Assembly: GCF_036825535.1 (NCBI RefSeq)
Contig: NZ_CP098813.1
Coordinates: 930,001 to 994,000 of the forward strand
DNA from: Parasalinivibrio latis
GTDB taxonomy: Bacteria; Pseudomonadota; Gammaproteobacteria; Enterobacterales; Vibrionaceae
Length of the DNA stretch: 64,000 nucleotides
Direction: 5' to 3'
Shown here: positions 15,934-23,712 of the stretch, in pieces
Layout: each line of letters starts with the position of its first letter
How positions within the stretch are numbered: position 1 is the first letter of the stretch
Translations under genes and position numbers: made by a program
The notes under the pieces: model-generated
The model's input: the letters and a program-made list of their open reading frames with translations, nothing else
What the model was told of the DNA's origin: nothing
Databases searched by the model: none

Positions 15934-17577
15934 ATGACGATTAAGACACCTACACAAAGCCGGGAAGAATATTCCGGATTTGTCCATGTGCTGGTCAGGA
16001 CGATATTGCCGGTATTGCTGGTTTTGTCGGCCTTCCCCGTACTGGCTGTTTCTACTCTGTCCGATGTGGAATCGGCATTGAGTGGCAGAGACTTCAACAA
16101 AAAAGCGCAGGCCGTTGACTGGTTGGCAACCTCCGGTCATGAAAAAGCAAAGCCTGCGTTGCAAGGACTGCTCGACAGAAAAATCACCTACCACAAAAAA
16201 GCAAAGACGCTCTGGACTGTCGCAGAGGGCCGGGCAACCCACTTGTTTACCGGGGAGTCAGTCGCGGTAAAGAAAAAACGCGATTACCGCAACGTGACTA
16301 TCAATAACGCATTACGCAGCCAGATACGAACTGTGCTGGCTACACTGGACCTTCGCTCTCCGGACGAAGCTGTCCGACTTGCTGCCGTTGAAGGTCTTAT
16401 CGGTACAACGGACACCGAAATATTGCAGTTGTTCAGCGGGTTGTTAAAGCACGAAACGGTTCCTTCAATAAGGCGATCGATAGACGTAGCGTTGGCGATT
16501 GGGATATTGCAAGGGGAGCGCAGTATTGAAACGTCCGATAAACTCACTGCCATTGCGTTGCTGACAGATGCCGGGCACCCCAAGGCGATGCAGGCATTGC
16601 AGAAAGCCCTGCAGAAGGTCACTGAACCTCAGGCTGTCCGGGCCATAGAACGGGGTTTGGACAAATACGACCAAACCCAGCGGGTCAACACGGCAGTCGA
16701 AACCCTCTACTTTGGCCTCAGCCTCGGGTCTGTGCTGGTGCTGGCCGGGATTGGCCTCGCCATTACATTCGGGGTGATGGGTGTAATTAATATGGCCCAT
16801 GGCGAGCTCATTATGCTTGGTGCCTATACCACCTATGTGATGCAGTTGTTGCTTCCGGAAAGCACTGGCGTTGCCCTTTTGCTCTCCATTCCGGCAGCGT
16901 TTGTGGTTTCGGGGCTGGTGGGTATTGCCATTGAGCGTGGAGTGATCCGCTTCCTTTACGGCAGGCCGCTGGAAACCCTGCTGGCAACCTTTGGTATCAG
17001 CCTGATTCTCCAGCAGGCGGTGCGCTCGATTTTCTCCCCGTTGAATCGCTCGGTTGCCACGCCGGATTTCATGTCTGGCATGCTGGAAATTACGCCAATG
17101 CTTTCCCTTACCTGGAACCGGCTTTACATCATCTTCTTTTGCCTGATGGTATTCCTTGCACTGGTGTTTGTACTGAAGAAAACCCCCCTTGGCCTGCAGG
17201 TCCGGGCGGTGTCCCAAAACAGGGCAATGGCCCGGGCTATGGGAGTGCGATCTGAGTGGGTGGATGCCATGACATTCGGGCTTGGCTCCGGTGTTGCCGG
17301 GGTGGCGGGCGTGGCGTTATCACAGCTTACCAACGTCGGTCCCAATATGGGGCAGGCTTACATCATTGACTCCTTTATGGTGGTGGTATTCGGCGGGGTC
17401 GGAAACCTGTGGGGCACCATGGTTGCCGGTCTCAGCCTTGGACTGTTCAACAAAATTCTGGAGCCCTGGGCCGGTGCGGTACTGGCAAAAATCCTGGTGC
17501 TGGTTTTCATCATCCTGTTTATCCAAAAACGCCCGCGCGGACTCTTCCCGCAACGCGGCCGTGCAGTAGAGGGATAA
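15934..17577 (+). CDS. urtB: Urea ABC transporter permease UrtB with extended N-terminus
   Basis: 547 residues from the ATG at 15934 (GGAAGA upstream). The first 230 or so residues are an extra, mostly helical region of HEAT-like character (AVDWLATSGHEKAKPALQ, DEAVRLAAVEGLIG, GHPKAMQALQKALQK), preceded by a hydrophobic signal or anchor (LPVLLVLSAFPVLAV). The permease part follows (LYFGLSLGSVLVLAGIGLAI, GVINMAHGELIMLGAYTTYV) with the LivH-type INMAHGE motif and the cytoplasmic coupling loop around NRAMARAMG. The N-terminal extension is known for proteobacterial UrtB and may interact with UrtA. It works with UrtC as the inner-membrane channel. Confidence 0.94.
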   Translation: MTIKTPTQSREEYSGFVHVLVRTILPVLLVLSAFPVLAVSTLSDVESALSGRDFNKKAQAVDWLATSGHEKAKPALQGLLDRKITYHKKAKTLWTVAEGRATHLFTGESVAVKKKRDYRNVTINNALRSQIRTVLATLDLRSPDEAVRLAAVEGLIGTTDTEILQLFSGLLKHETVPSIRRSIDVALAIGILQGERSIETSDKLTAIALLTDAGHPKAMQALQKALQKVTEPQAVRAIERGLDKYDQTQRVNTAVETLYFGLSLGSVLVLAGIGLAITFGVMGVINMAHGELIMLGAYTTYVMQLLLPESTGVALLLSIPAAFVVSGLVGIAIERGVIRFLYGRPLETLLATFGISLILQQAVRSIFSPLNRSVATPDFMSGMLEITPMLSLTWNRLYIIFFCLMVFLALVFVLKKTPLGLQVRAVSQNRAMARAMGVRSEWVDAMTFGLGSGVAGVAGVALSQLTNVGPNMGQAYIIDSFMVVVFGGVGNLWGTMVAGLSLGLFNKILEPWAGAVLAKILVLVFIILFIQKRPRGLFPQRGRAVEG

Positions 17578-17581
17578 TGCC

Positions 17582-18709
17582 ATGCTGATGCAATCAATTC
17601 TCAAACAAGACAGAGGCGGGCAGATCCTTTTACTGGCATTGCTGGCTATCGCTGTCCTGGTGCCGGTTTTGAACCAACTGGTGCCTGCGGGCAACCCTTT
17701 CCATATTGAAACCTACACCGTTTCCCTCATGGGGAAATACCTGTGTTACGCGCTTCTGGCACTGTCAGTGGATCTCGTGTGGGGATACCTCGGCATTCTC
17801 AGCCTGGGGCATGGTGCGTTTTTCGCACTCGGCGGCTACGCCATGGGTATGTACCTGATGCGCCAGATTGGTGATCGCGGTGTTTATGGCAACCCGGAGT
17901 TGCCGGACTTTATGGTGTTCCTTAACTGGCAGGAATTGCCGTGGTTCTGGCTTGGGTTCGACCAATTCTGGTTCGCTTGCCTGATGGTAGTGCTGGTTCC
18001 GGGGGCATTGGCGTTTGCGTTTGGCTGGTTGGCATTCCGTTCAAGGGTGTCCGGGGTGTACCTGTCTATCATGACCCAGGCGCTGACTTTTGCCCTGATG
18101 CTGGCTTTTTTCCGCAACGAAATGGGTTTTGGCGGCAACAACGGCCTGACGGACTTTAAAGATATCCTCGGTTTCAGCCTGCAAAGTGATGCGACCCGGC
18201 TTACCCTGTTTGTGTCGTCGGCACTGGCGCTGGCGGTGTCCTACCTTATTTGCCGGGCGGTGATTGCCAGCAGGCTGGGCTCTGTCGCCGTTGCTATCCG
18301 GGATGCCGAGCCGCGCACCAGATTTATCGGCTACCGGGTGGAGAACGTCAAGCTTTGGATCTTTGTTCTGTCCGCCGCCTTGGCCGGAGTGGCTGGGGCG
18401 CTTTATGTACCCCAGGTAGGGATTATCAACCCAGGTGAATTTGCCCCGCTGAACTCCATTGAAATCGTGGTGTGGGTAGCGCTGGGTGGCCGGGCAACCC
18501 TGTTTGGCGCGGTCGTCGGTGCAGTGCTGATTAACTACGCAAAAAGCTGGTTTACCGTGGAATTCCCGGAAGTATGGCTGTTTGCCCTGGGGGCATTGTT
18601 TGTCGCATCAACACTGTTTCTGCCGCAAGGCGTTACCGGGTTGTTCACCAAACTGAAAGCGGGTAAGGAAACTGTGAATGCGGATAAAGCGAAGGAGGCC
18701 AGCGCATGA
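17582..18709 (+). CDS. urtC: Urea ABC transporter permease UrtC
   Basis: 375 residues, a LivM-type permease. Hallmarks are LCYALLALSVDLVWGYLGIL, SLGHGAFFALGGYAMGMYLM, GVYLSIMTQALTFALML, EMGFGGNNGLTDFKDI and AIRDAEPRTRFIGYRVENVK (coupling loop). About nine to ten membrane segments. It starts 4 nt after urtB with GAGGG before the ATG, and its stop overlaps the urtD start (ATGA), so the three proteins are probably made in fixed ratio. Confidence 0.95.
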   Translation: MLMQSILKQDRGGQILLLALLAIAVLVPVLNQLVPAGNPFHIETYTVSLMGKYLCYALLALSVDLVWGYLGILSLGHGAFFALGGYAMGMYLMRQIGDRGVYGNPELPDFMVFLNWQELPWFWLGFDQFWFACLMVVLVPGALAFAFGWLAFRSRVSGVYLSIMTQALTFALMLAFFRNEMGFGGNNGLTDFKDILGFSLQSDATRLTLFVSSALALAVSYLICRAVIASRLGSVAVAIRDAEPRTRFIGYRVENVKLWIFVLSAALAGVAGALYVPQVGIINPGEFAPLNSIEIVVWVALGGRATLFGAVVGAVLINYAKSWFTVEFPEVWLFALGALFVASTLFLPQGVTGLFTKLKAGKETVNADKAKEASA

Positions 18710-19581
18710 GTACGATGACAGAAACCGCGCCGACGGCATTGGAAAAAGCGGCTCTGAAAACCGGGCCGCTGGGTGAGCTGACCCGCCGCAATGAAGTGTT
18801 CAGTTTCCTGAAACCCCAGGAAAACCCGCTGATTGATACCCGGCATAACATGATGCTGTATGTCGAGGGCGTATCTGTTTCCTTCGACGGCTTTAAAGCG
18901 ATCAATGACCTTAACCTTTACATCAAGAAAGGCGAACTTCGCTGCATTATCGGTCCCAATGGCGCAGGGAAAACTACCATGATGGACATCATCACCGGTA
19001 AGACCCGACCGGATGCCGGGCAGGTGTGGCTTGGCAGTAACCTGAACCTGTTAAAGATGGATGAGGCTGAAACTGCCAATGCCGGAATCGGGCGGAAATT
19101 CCAGAAACCGACGGTGTTTGAAGCACTTTCTGTCTGGACAAACCTTGAACTGGCGATGGCCGGGCCGCGAGGGGTCTGGCAGACGTTTCGGGCGCGGCTG
19201 AATGGTGAACAGCGTGATGACATAGAGTACGTTCTGGAGCTTATTGGCCTCAAGAACCAGCAAATACTGCTGGCCGGGAATCTTTCCCATGGACAAAAAC
19301 AGTGGCTGGAAATAGGCATGTTGCTGATGCAAAAACCAAAACTGCTGTTGGTGGACGAGCCGGTTGCCGGGATGACGCACCAGGAAATGGACCGCACTGC
19401 AGAGTTGCTGCGTTCGTTGGCTGGTGAGCATTCAGTGGTAGTGGTTGAGCACGATATGGACTTTGTCCGCTCCATTGCCAGTACGGTGACTGTGTTGCAC
19501 CAGGGACATGTGTTGGCGGAAGGGTCTATGTCGGACATTCAGTCCAACCCCAAAGTCCGTGAAGTCTACCTTGGCCAGTAA
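18706..19581 (+). CDS. urtD: Urea ABC transporter ATP-binding protein UrtD
   Basis: 291 residues. The ATPase domain begins at about residue 48, after an N-terminal extension (about 45 residues) seen in many UrtD proteins. Walker A is GPNGAGKTT, the signature is LSHGQKQWLEIG, Walker B is LLLVDEPVAGM, and the H-loop is VVVEHDMDFV. The signature LSHGQ instead of LSGGQ is normal for LivG/UrtD. It pairs with UrtE on the cytoplasmic side. The start overlaps the urtC stop by 4 nt. Confidence 0.95.
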   Translation: MSTMTETAPTALEKAALKTGPLGELTRRNEVFSFLKPQENPLIDTRHNMMLYVEGVSVSFDGFKAINDLNLYIKKGELRCIIGPNGAGKTTMMDIITGKTRPDAGQVWLGSNLNLLKMDEAETANAGIGRKFQKPTVFEALSVWTNLELAMAGPRGVWQTFRARLNGEQRDDIEYVLELIGLKNQQILLAGNLSHGQKQWLEIGMLLMQKPKLLLVDEPVAGMTHQEMDRTAELLRSLAGEHSVVVVEHDMDFVRSIASTVTVLHQGHVLAEGSMSDIQSNPKVREVYLGQ

Positions 19582-19596
19582 GGGAGTAGGGATAAC

Positions 19597-20292
19597 ATGC
19601 TGGAAATAAAAGGGTTAAACCAGTTTTATGGGGAGAGCCATACGTTGTGGGATCTGGAGATGTCCGTTCCGGAAGGGGAATGCACCGTCGTGATGGGACG
19701 AAACGGAGTCGGAAAGACCACACTCTTGCAATGCATCATGGGGTTGCAGGCGGTAAAAAGTGGTGAAATATCCGTAAAAGGTACCGATCTGGTAAGAAAG
19801 TCAGCAGAAAGCCGGCCACGTTACGGTATTGGATATGTCCCGCAGGGGCGGCAGATTTTCCCGTTACTGACGGTGGAAGAAAACCTGCAAATCGGCCTGC
19901 CCATCCGAAAGAAGGGAGACCGCAAAATACCGGAATACATATATGAGCTGTTTCCGGTGCTCAAAGAGATGCTCCACCGCCGGGGAGGCGACCTTTCCGG
20001 CGGTCAGCAGCAACAGCTGGCCATCGGCCGGGCACTGGTTGTTGAGCCGAAATTGCTGATCCTTGATGAGCCGACAGAGGGAATCCAGCCCAATATCGTG
20101 CAGGAAATCGGCGATATTATCCGTCGCCTGAACCGGGAAATGGGGCTGACGGTGATGCTGGTGGAACAGAAGCTGCCGTTTGCGAGAAAAGTTGGTGACC
20201 GGTTTTGCCTGCTGGATAGGGGCAGGACAGTTGCTGATGGCCCGATGGAAACCCTGGATGACAAGCTTATCCGGGAATACCTGACGGTATGA
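19597..20292 (+). CDS. urtE: Urea ABC transporter ATP-binding protein UrtE
   Basis: 231 residues, LivF-type ATPase. Walker A GRNGVGKTTLL, Q-loop VPQGRQIFP, signature LSGGQQQQLAIGRAL, Walker B LLILDEPTEGIQP and H-loop VEQKLPFAR are all intact. Last gene of urtABCDE, 15 nt after urtD. A weak terminator follows. No urease gene follows directly, unlike the common urt-ure arrangement; ureD lies 6.4 kb further on. Confidence 0.95.
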   Translation: MLEIKGLNQFYGESHTLWDLEMSVPEGECTVVMGRNGVGKTTLLQCIMGLQAVKSGEISVKGTDLVRKSAESRPRYGIGYVPQGRQIFPLLTVEENLQIGLPIRKKGDRKIPEYIYELFPVLKEMLHRRGGDLSGGQQQQLAIGRALVVEPKLLILDEPTEGIQPNIVQEIGDIIRRLNREMGLTVMLVEQKLPFARKVGDRFCLLDRGRTVADGPMETLDDKLIREYLTV

Positions 20293-20306
20293 ATGTGTGA
20301 GATTCG

Positions 20307-20324
20307 AGCGGGTGAAAGCCCGCT
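20307..20324 (+). terminator. Weak terminator after urtE
   Basis: AGCGGG and CCCGCT form a stem with a six-base loop, followed by TTTCTCGTTT. The T-run is interrupted, so termination may be partial. Confidence 0.55.
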
Positions 20325-20345
20325 TTCTCGTTTCCAACTAAAAAA

Positions 20346-20377
20346 GTTGCGACCTTTTCATGGCTGTCCCGTCTTTA
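20346..20377 (+). promoter_or_regulatory. Candidate ECF-sigma promoter of the Cys-rich peptide/sigma operon
   Basis: GTTGCGACC at 20346-20354, 15 bases, then CGTCTTTA at 20370-20377, preceded by a run of A. The CGTC box is typical of ECF -10 elements and the CGACC/CAACC type of box is typical of ECF -35 elements. Both boxes, the A-run and the 15-base spacing recur exactly at 63185-63216 before the GST-like gene. It lies 50 nt before the Cys-rich peptide start. It is probably recognised by the sigma factor encoded in this operon, giving autoregulation. Confidence 0.75.
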
Positions 20378-20426
20378 AAGGCACATCCACTGTGATGAAC
20401 CTTCAATAACACAAACGGAGTAATTC

Positions 20427-20615
20427 ATGAAAAACGTAACTTGTTGTGCAAATGGCGAACCTACCCAGTCGGCTTGTGCCTGTTGTTGTTGCCCTCCGGG
20501 TTGTTGTGTCCCTGAAAGTGATAAAGCGCCGGCTACTGGTGTAGACTGCTGCAATACAGAAAATTGTTGTTCAGGTGAAAGCCGGAACAAATGTTGTCCG
20601 GAGGCGTGTTGCTGA
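20427..20615 (+). CDS. Small cysteine-rich peptide (17 Cys in 62 residues)
   Basis: 62 residues, soluble, no signal peptide. Seventeen cysteines, mostly as CC pairs: VTCC, ACACCCC, GCC, DCC, NCC, KCC and a terminal ACC. There is no histidine and no tryptophan. This density resembles metallothioneins, but the CC-pair pattern is not one I recognise. It has GGAG before its ATG, lies behind the ECF-type promoter, and its stop overlaps the start of the sigma factor gene (TGATG), so it is expressed with it. A metal- or thiol-buffering role, or a role as modulator of the sigma factor, would fit. Function unknown. Confidence 0.82.
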   Translation: MKNVTCCANGEPTQSACACCCCPPGCCVPESDKAPATGVDCCNTENCCSGESRNKCCPEACC

Positions 20616-21211
20616 TGACAACAGCACTCAACCAGATTGTGACCCATTCTGAGATCGGGGCGGCTTTTGCCGCCCTTCAGCAAAGCCTGAGAAAATACCT
20701 TGGCCGGAAACTGCCGGAGGCCGTTGACGCCGATGACGTTATCCAGGATATCTTCGTCAAAGCCCTGCTAGCATCAGAATCACAACGCTTCATCGAAAAC
20801 CTGACCGGGTGGTTGTACAGCGCTGCGCGAACAGCGGTGGCTGATTATTACCGCTGCCACCGCAACGTTGAGCCCCTTCCGGATGACTTGCAAGCGGAAG
20901 AAGCGGATGATGCGCTTTTTACTGATGTATCAACATGTTTGACGCCGTTTATCGATACTTTACCGGACAAGTATCGGGACACCCTCAAGGATGTAGATAT
21001 CAACAACCGCAAGATGAAGGAATTGGCAGAAGAAGAGTCAGTTTCTCTTTCTGCGGTAAAAAGCCGGGCTGCGAGAGCCCGGAAAATGGTAAAGCAACAA
21101 ATCCAAGCATGTTGTGAACTGGAGTGGCAGGATGGTTTTGTGGTGGATTGCCAGAAAAACCCTTCTGCTATCACAGGGAGTAACAATTCGGGTGGGTGTT
21201 GCGGCTGTTGA
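20615..21211 (+). CDS. ECF sigma factor, SigZ-like, with cysteine-rich C-terminus
   Basis: 198 residues from the ATG at 20615, coupled to the upstream stop and preceded by GGAGG. Region 2 covers about residues 20-82 (VDADDVIQDIFVKALL, then GWLYSAARTAVADYYR). Region 4 covers about 112-162 (LPDKYRDTLKDVDI, MKELAEEESVSLSAVKSRAARAR). A tail of about 35 residues follows, starting ACCELEWQDGFVVDC and ending SGGCCGC, with six cysteines. The CC-x-E-x-x-x-x-G-x-V-x-D pattern is what I recall of SigZ-like ECF factors. No anti-sigma gene is adjacent. By analogy with CorE-type ECF factors, whose Cys-rich tails bind metal directly, this tail may be the sensor. It probably drives its own operon and the GST-like gene at 63249. 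Confidence 0.87.
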   Translation: MTTALNQIVTHSEIGAAFAALQQSLRKYLGRKLPEAVDADDVIQDIFVKALLASESQRFIENLTGWLYSAARTAVADYYRCHRNVEPLPDDLQAEEADDALFTDVSTCLTPFIDTLPDKYRDTLKDVDINNRKMKELAEEESVSLSAVKSRAARARKMVKQQIQACCELEWQDGFVVDCQKNPSAITGSNNSGGCCGC

Positions 21212-21213
21212 GC

Positions 21214-22365
21214 CTACAGTACCCTGGTTCGCTTCCTGTCTTGTTCAATTTCAATATCACGGTAACAACATCTCCCGTTTTGCCGCATAAATACGGTGTT
21301 GGCGATAAGCCAAATCCGGGTGATATTTTGGGCGGGTCCGCCAATGTGGGCGTGGTAGTCAGCAAAGAGGTCCCGCTCTTCAGTCAGCTCTTTCCCTATC
21401 AATGCCGGATCATTGCGCTGCACGACATGCGTCTCAATAGGGTTCCACATCGGGATAGGGCAGCGAAATACTTTGCCAATGGGCAGCTCGCTGCTCCACA
21501 TGTAGGTAATGTCCTGCCCGTCATCAAATTCCACTGCGATGGAAAGATAGTCATGAGTAATCAGGGCATCCTCGGCAACGTCGGACGGCAGTTTTTCCGC
21601 AGTCCATTTCCAGTGGAGCTTCGTCTGCTCTTTAAGCGGCAGAGACATTGGGTATTGGAGAATGCCGACATTCTTGTGGGTATTGCAGCAAATATGGCCG
21701 GATTCCGGTTGGGTAAAGATACCTCCGTCACCGAACAGGTAGTGGTTGTGCCATCCGGGCGGGAGTGATTTGGCTTCGTTCAGTCGGTTAATTTCCGACG
21801 CCAGTACGCCCCCCGCATCACCTTGGGACGATATCCGGTAAAGCCCGTCAAGTGCCTCGCCTTTCCAGAAGATGGCGACCCCCTCAATATGCCCCTCTTC
21901 AGCAAGGTAGGTTTCCATCGTTGGGAAGAGTTCGCCCTGCTCATTGGTAAAGTCCCCGGTTCCCCTGGCAATAGACAGCATGCCACCCTCCGGCGCGGTA
22001 TAAGTGCCGGTATTTCGCATGGGGTTATAAATAGGGCTGTTGCCCACCTTGGCGAAGAAAGCGAGCCCCGGCTCAACCCATAACCCGGCTTCCTTTGACA
22101 TCCACCATTTCCCGTTCAGCAAAAAGGTGACATGTTGCCCTTTGGCAATGAGCCCAAGGTTCTTTTGCCAGGGTCGATCGGCAGGCACCAGCTCAAACGT
22201 TTCCACCCGTTCAATATCGACACCGGAAGAGTCGATTAACCCGGTCAACGTTGTAGTGAAATTTTCTGTTTCTCTCGGGGGTTGTGCCAGTGCAGCCGCG
22301 CAAGGAAGGGTCAGACCCAACCCCGCAACAGTCTGGAGGGCATGTCGCCGGGATAGCTTTCGCAT
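21214..22365 (-). CDS. Exported protein of unknown function, Tat-type signal
   Basis: 383 residues. The N-terminus MRKLSRRHALQTVAGLGLTL ends in a PCAAALA cleavage site and carries a twin-arginine motif (SRRHALQ), so it is probably exported folded, perhaps with a cofactor. The mature part is rich in beta-strand-like segments (HVTFLLNGKWWMSKEAGLW, EGVAIFWKGEALDGLYRI, LSIAVEFDDGQDITYMWSS, ITRIWLIANTVFM) and aromatic residues, with possible ligands HNHY, HICCNTH and DYHAH. I do not recognise the family. It lies 106 nt downstream of the membrane regulator at 22472-23620 on the same strand and may be its target. Convergent with the sigma factor gene, with only 2 nt between the ends. Confidence 0.7.
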   Translation of the reverse strand: MRKLSRRHALQTVAGLGLTLPCAAALAQPPRETENFTTTLTGLIDSSGVDIERVETFELVPADRPWQKNLGLIAKGQHVTFLLNGKWWMSKEAGLWVEPGLAFFAKVGNSPIYNPMRNTGTYTAPEGGMLSIARGTGDFTNEQGELFPTMETYLAEEGHIEGVAIFWKGEALDGLYRISSQGDAGGVLASEINRLNEAKSLPPGWHNHYLFGDGGIFTQPESGHICCNTHKNVGILQYPMSLPLKEQTKLHWKWTAEKLPSDVAEDALITHDYLSIAVEFDDGQDITYMWSSELPIGKVFRCPIPMWNPIETHVVQRNDPALIGKELTEERDLFADYHAHIGGPAQNITRIWLIANTVFMRQNGRCCYRDIEIEQDRKRTRVL

Positions 22366-22471
22366 TTCTTGTTCTCCGTTTTTGAATACATCCGGAATTA
22401 AAGCTGGATGAACGGCCGCCCTGCGGGTGAGGTGCGGGTAAGAAATGGGTAAGACTATCCTGAGATTAACG

Positions 22472-23620
22472 TCAGTTTTGTGTCAGGGCAGCCGAGGAGT
22501 CAGGGATCTGGTCAAACCGGTACCCGGCACCGCGAACGGTTTTGATGATCTCGGGTTCTGCCGGTTCCCGCTCCACTTTTTTACGCAGGGAAGCGATGTA
22601 TTGATCCAGAGCCCGGCTGGTGGGAATGTGGTTTCGTCCCCAACAAATGTCATAGAGTTCGTCCCGGCTGACAACATGCCCGGCTTTTTCATACAGCAAG
22701 GCGAGGATCCGTAATTCGCGACGTGTCAGTTCAATTGTGTTGCCATTACGGTAGGCGCGCATGGCTTGTGGGGATATATGCAGGTCTGCCATGAAAAAGC
22801 CGGATTCATCCTCCAAGCGGGATGAACCCCTGGGGGGATGTGTTGGCCTGTTTTTAATAACCCAAGCACTCAGGAAAAAGGTAAGGGGAACAAGATACAG
22901 CCACGGGGAATAAACCGTTCCTGGTAATGGGAATGCCGCTGTAGAGGCCGAAATTGTAAGTCCGGGGATGGTTTCGATTGATGAGGCATTGTAGCCCCGA
23001 ATACCGGGCACAAGGTTGCGGCCAAAGGCATCCTGAATCGAAAACCGGTTTCGGTTTGCAAGGAGGAACGGCTGTTGCCATAGCCACCCATAGATCTCCC
23101 CGGCTTTACCAAGCGCGCACTGTGTGAGGCTGTTTTCCCGCCAGCAAAACAGGTATGACGCGCCATTGCTGGTGGTAACCGGCTGCCACAGAGGGATGGA
23201 AGTATCTTTGTCCAGTTGCTGGTGAAGTTGCCTGACAGTTGCCAGGGTATCTTTTGCCAGTTGAATTTGGTCTACCGGGATCAGCCTGTCTGACATCGGA
23301 AAAATCAAGCCATCATCTCCGTACACGACGAAGAGATCGGTAAGCGGATTATGGTAAATATAACCCCACGCCTTGGCGTGATCCTGATAGGCAGTAACTT
23401 TTGCCAGTTCGCGTCTATAAAGCGTTTCTAACGTTTCTGTCCGTTCTGAAATGACTGACGCAAAGTGGGTCGTCTCCCTGTCCAGCATGGTTCGCCATGC
23501 TTGCTCTTTAAATGAGTCCAGCCACTGCAAAGCTGCCACCAGCAAAGCACTGGCGGCGGCACAGACGAACAGAGATGATGCCACCCCTTTACCCAGTCTG
23601 CGTAGTTCGTTCCCTGACAT
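22472..23620 (-). CDS. Membrane regulator: periplasmic sensor, C-terminal OmpR-type DNA-binding domain
   Basis: 382 residues with an unusual order. Membrane segment 1 is at about 14-32, a periplasmic domain at about 33-237 (LFVVYGDDGLIFPMSDRLI, SYLFCWRENSLTQCALG, with two cysteines that could pair), membrane segment 2 at about 238-255 (WLYLVPLTFFLSAWVI), and a winged helix at about 276-370 (IELTRRELRILALLYEKAGH, then VVSRDELYDICWG, RALDQYIASLRKKVE, IKTVRGAGYRFD). This is a one-component regulator like CadC but with the DNA-binding domain at the other end, resembling a histidine-kinase sensor joined directly to a response-regulator output domain. No receiver or kinase domain is present. It probably controls the exported protein gene downstream and perhaps the acyl-CoA genes. 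Confidence 0.82.
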   Translation of the reverse strand: MSGNELRRLGKGVASSLFVCAAASALLVAALQWLDSFKEQAWRTMLDRETTHFASVISERTETLETLYRRELAKVTAYQDHAKAWGYIYHNPLTDLFVVYGDDGLIFPMSDRLIPVDQIQLAKDTLATVRQLHQQLDKDTSIPLWQPVTTSNGASYLFCWRENSLTQCALGKAGEIYGWLWQQPFLLANRNRFSIQDAFGRNLVPGIRGYNASSIETIPGLTISASTAAFPLPGTVYSPWLYLVPLTFFLSAWVIKNRPTHPPRGSSRLEDESGFFMADLHISPQAMRAYRNGNTIELTRRELRILALLYEKAGHVVSRDELYDICWGRNHIPTSRALDQYIASLRKKVEREPAEPEIIKTVRGAGYRFDQIPDSSAALTQN

Positions 23621-23712
23621 GTGGATATTCGGTCAATAAAGAAGAATGTTATTTGGCTATCTTCGCAGATCCTTTTGTGGGTGACCTGTTTCAACCCTGT
23701 GATTAGGCGGCG

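Noticed and set aside
16465..17217. Minus-strand frame of 250 codons, very rich in His, Gln and Arg
   Set aside because: Antisense of urtB; the composition is that of a reversed membrane-protein frame.
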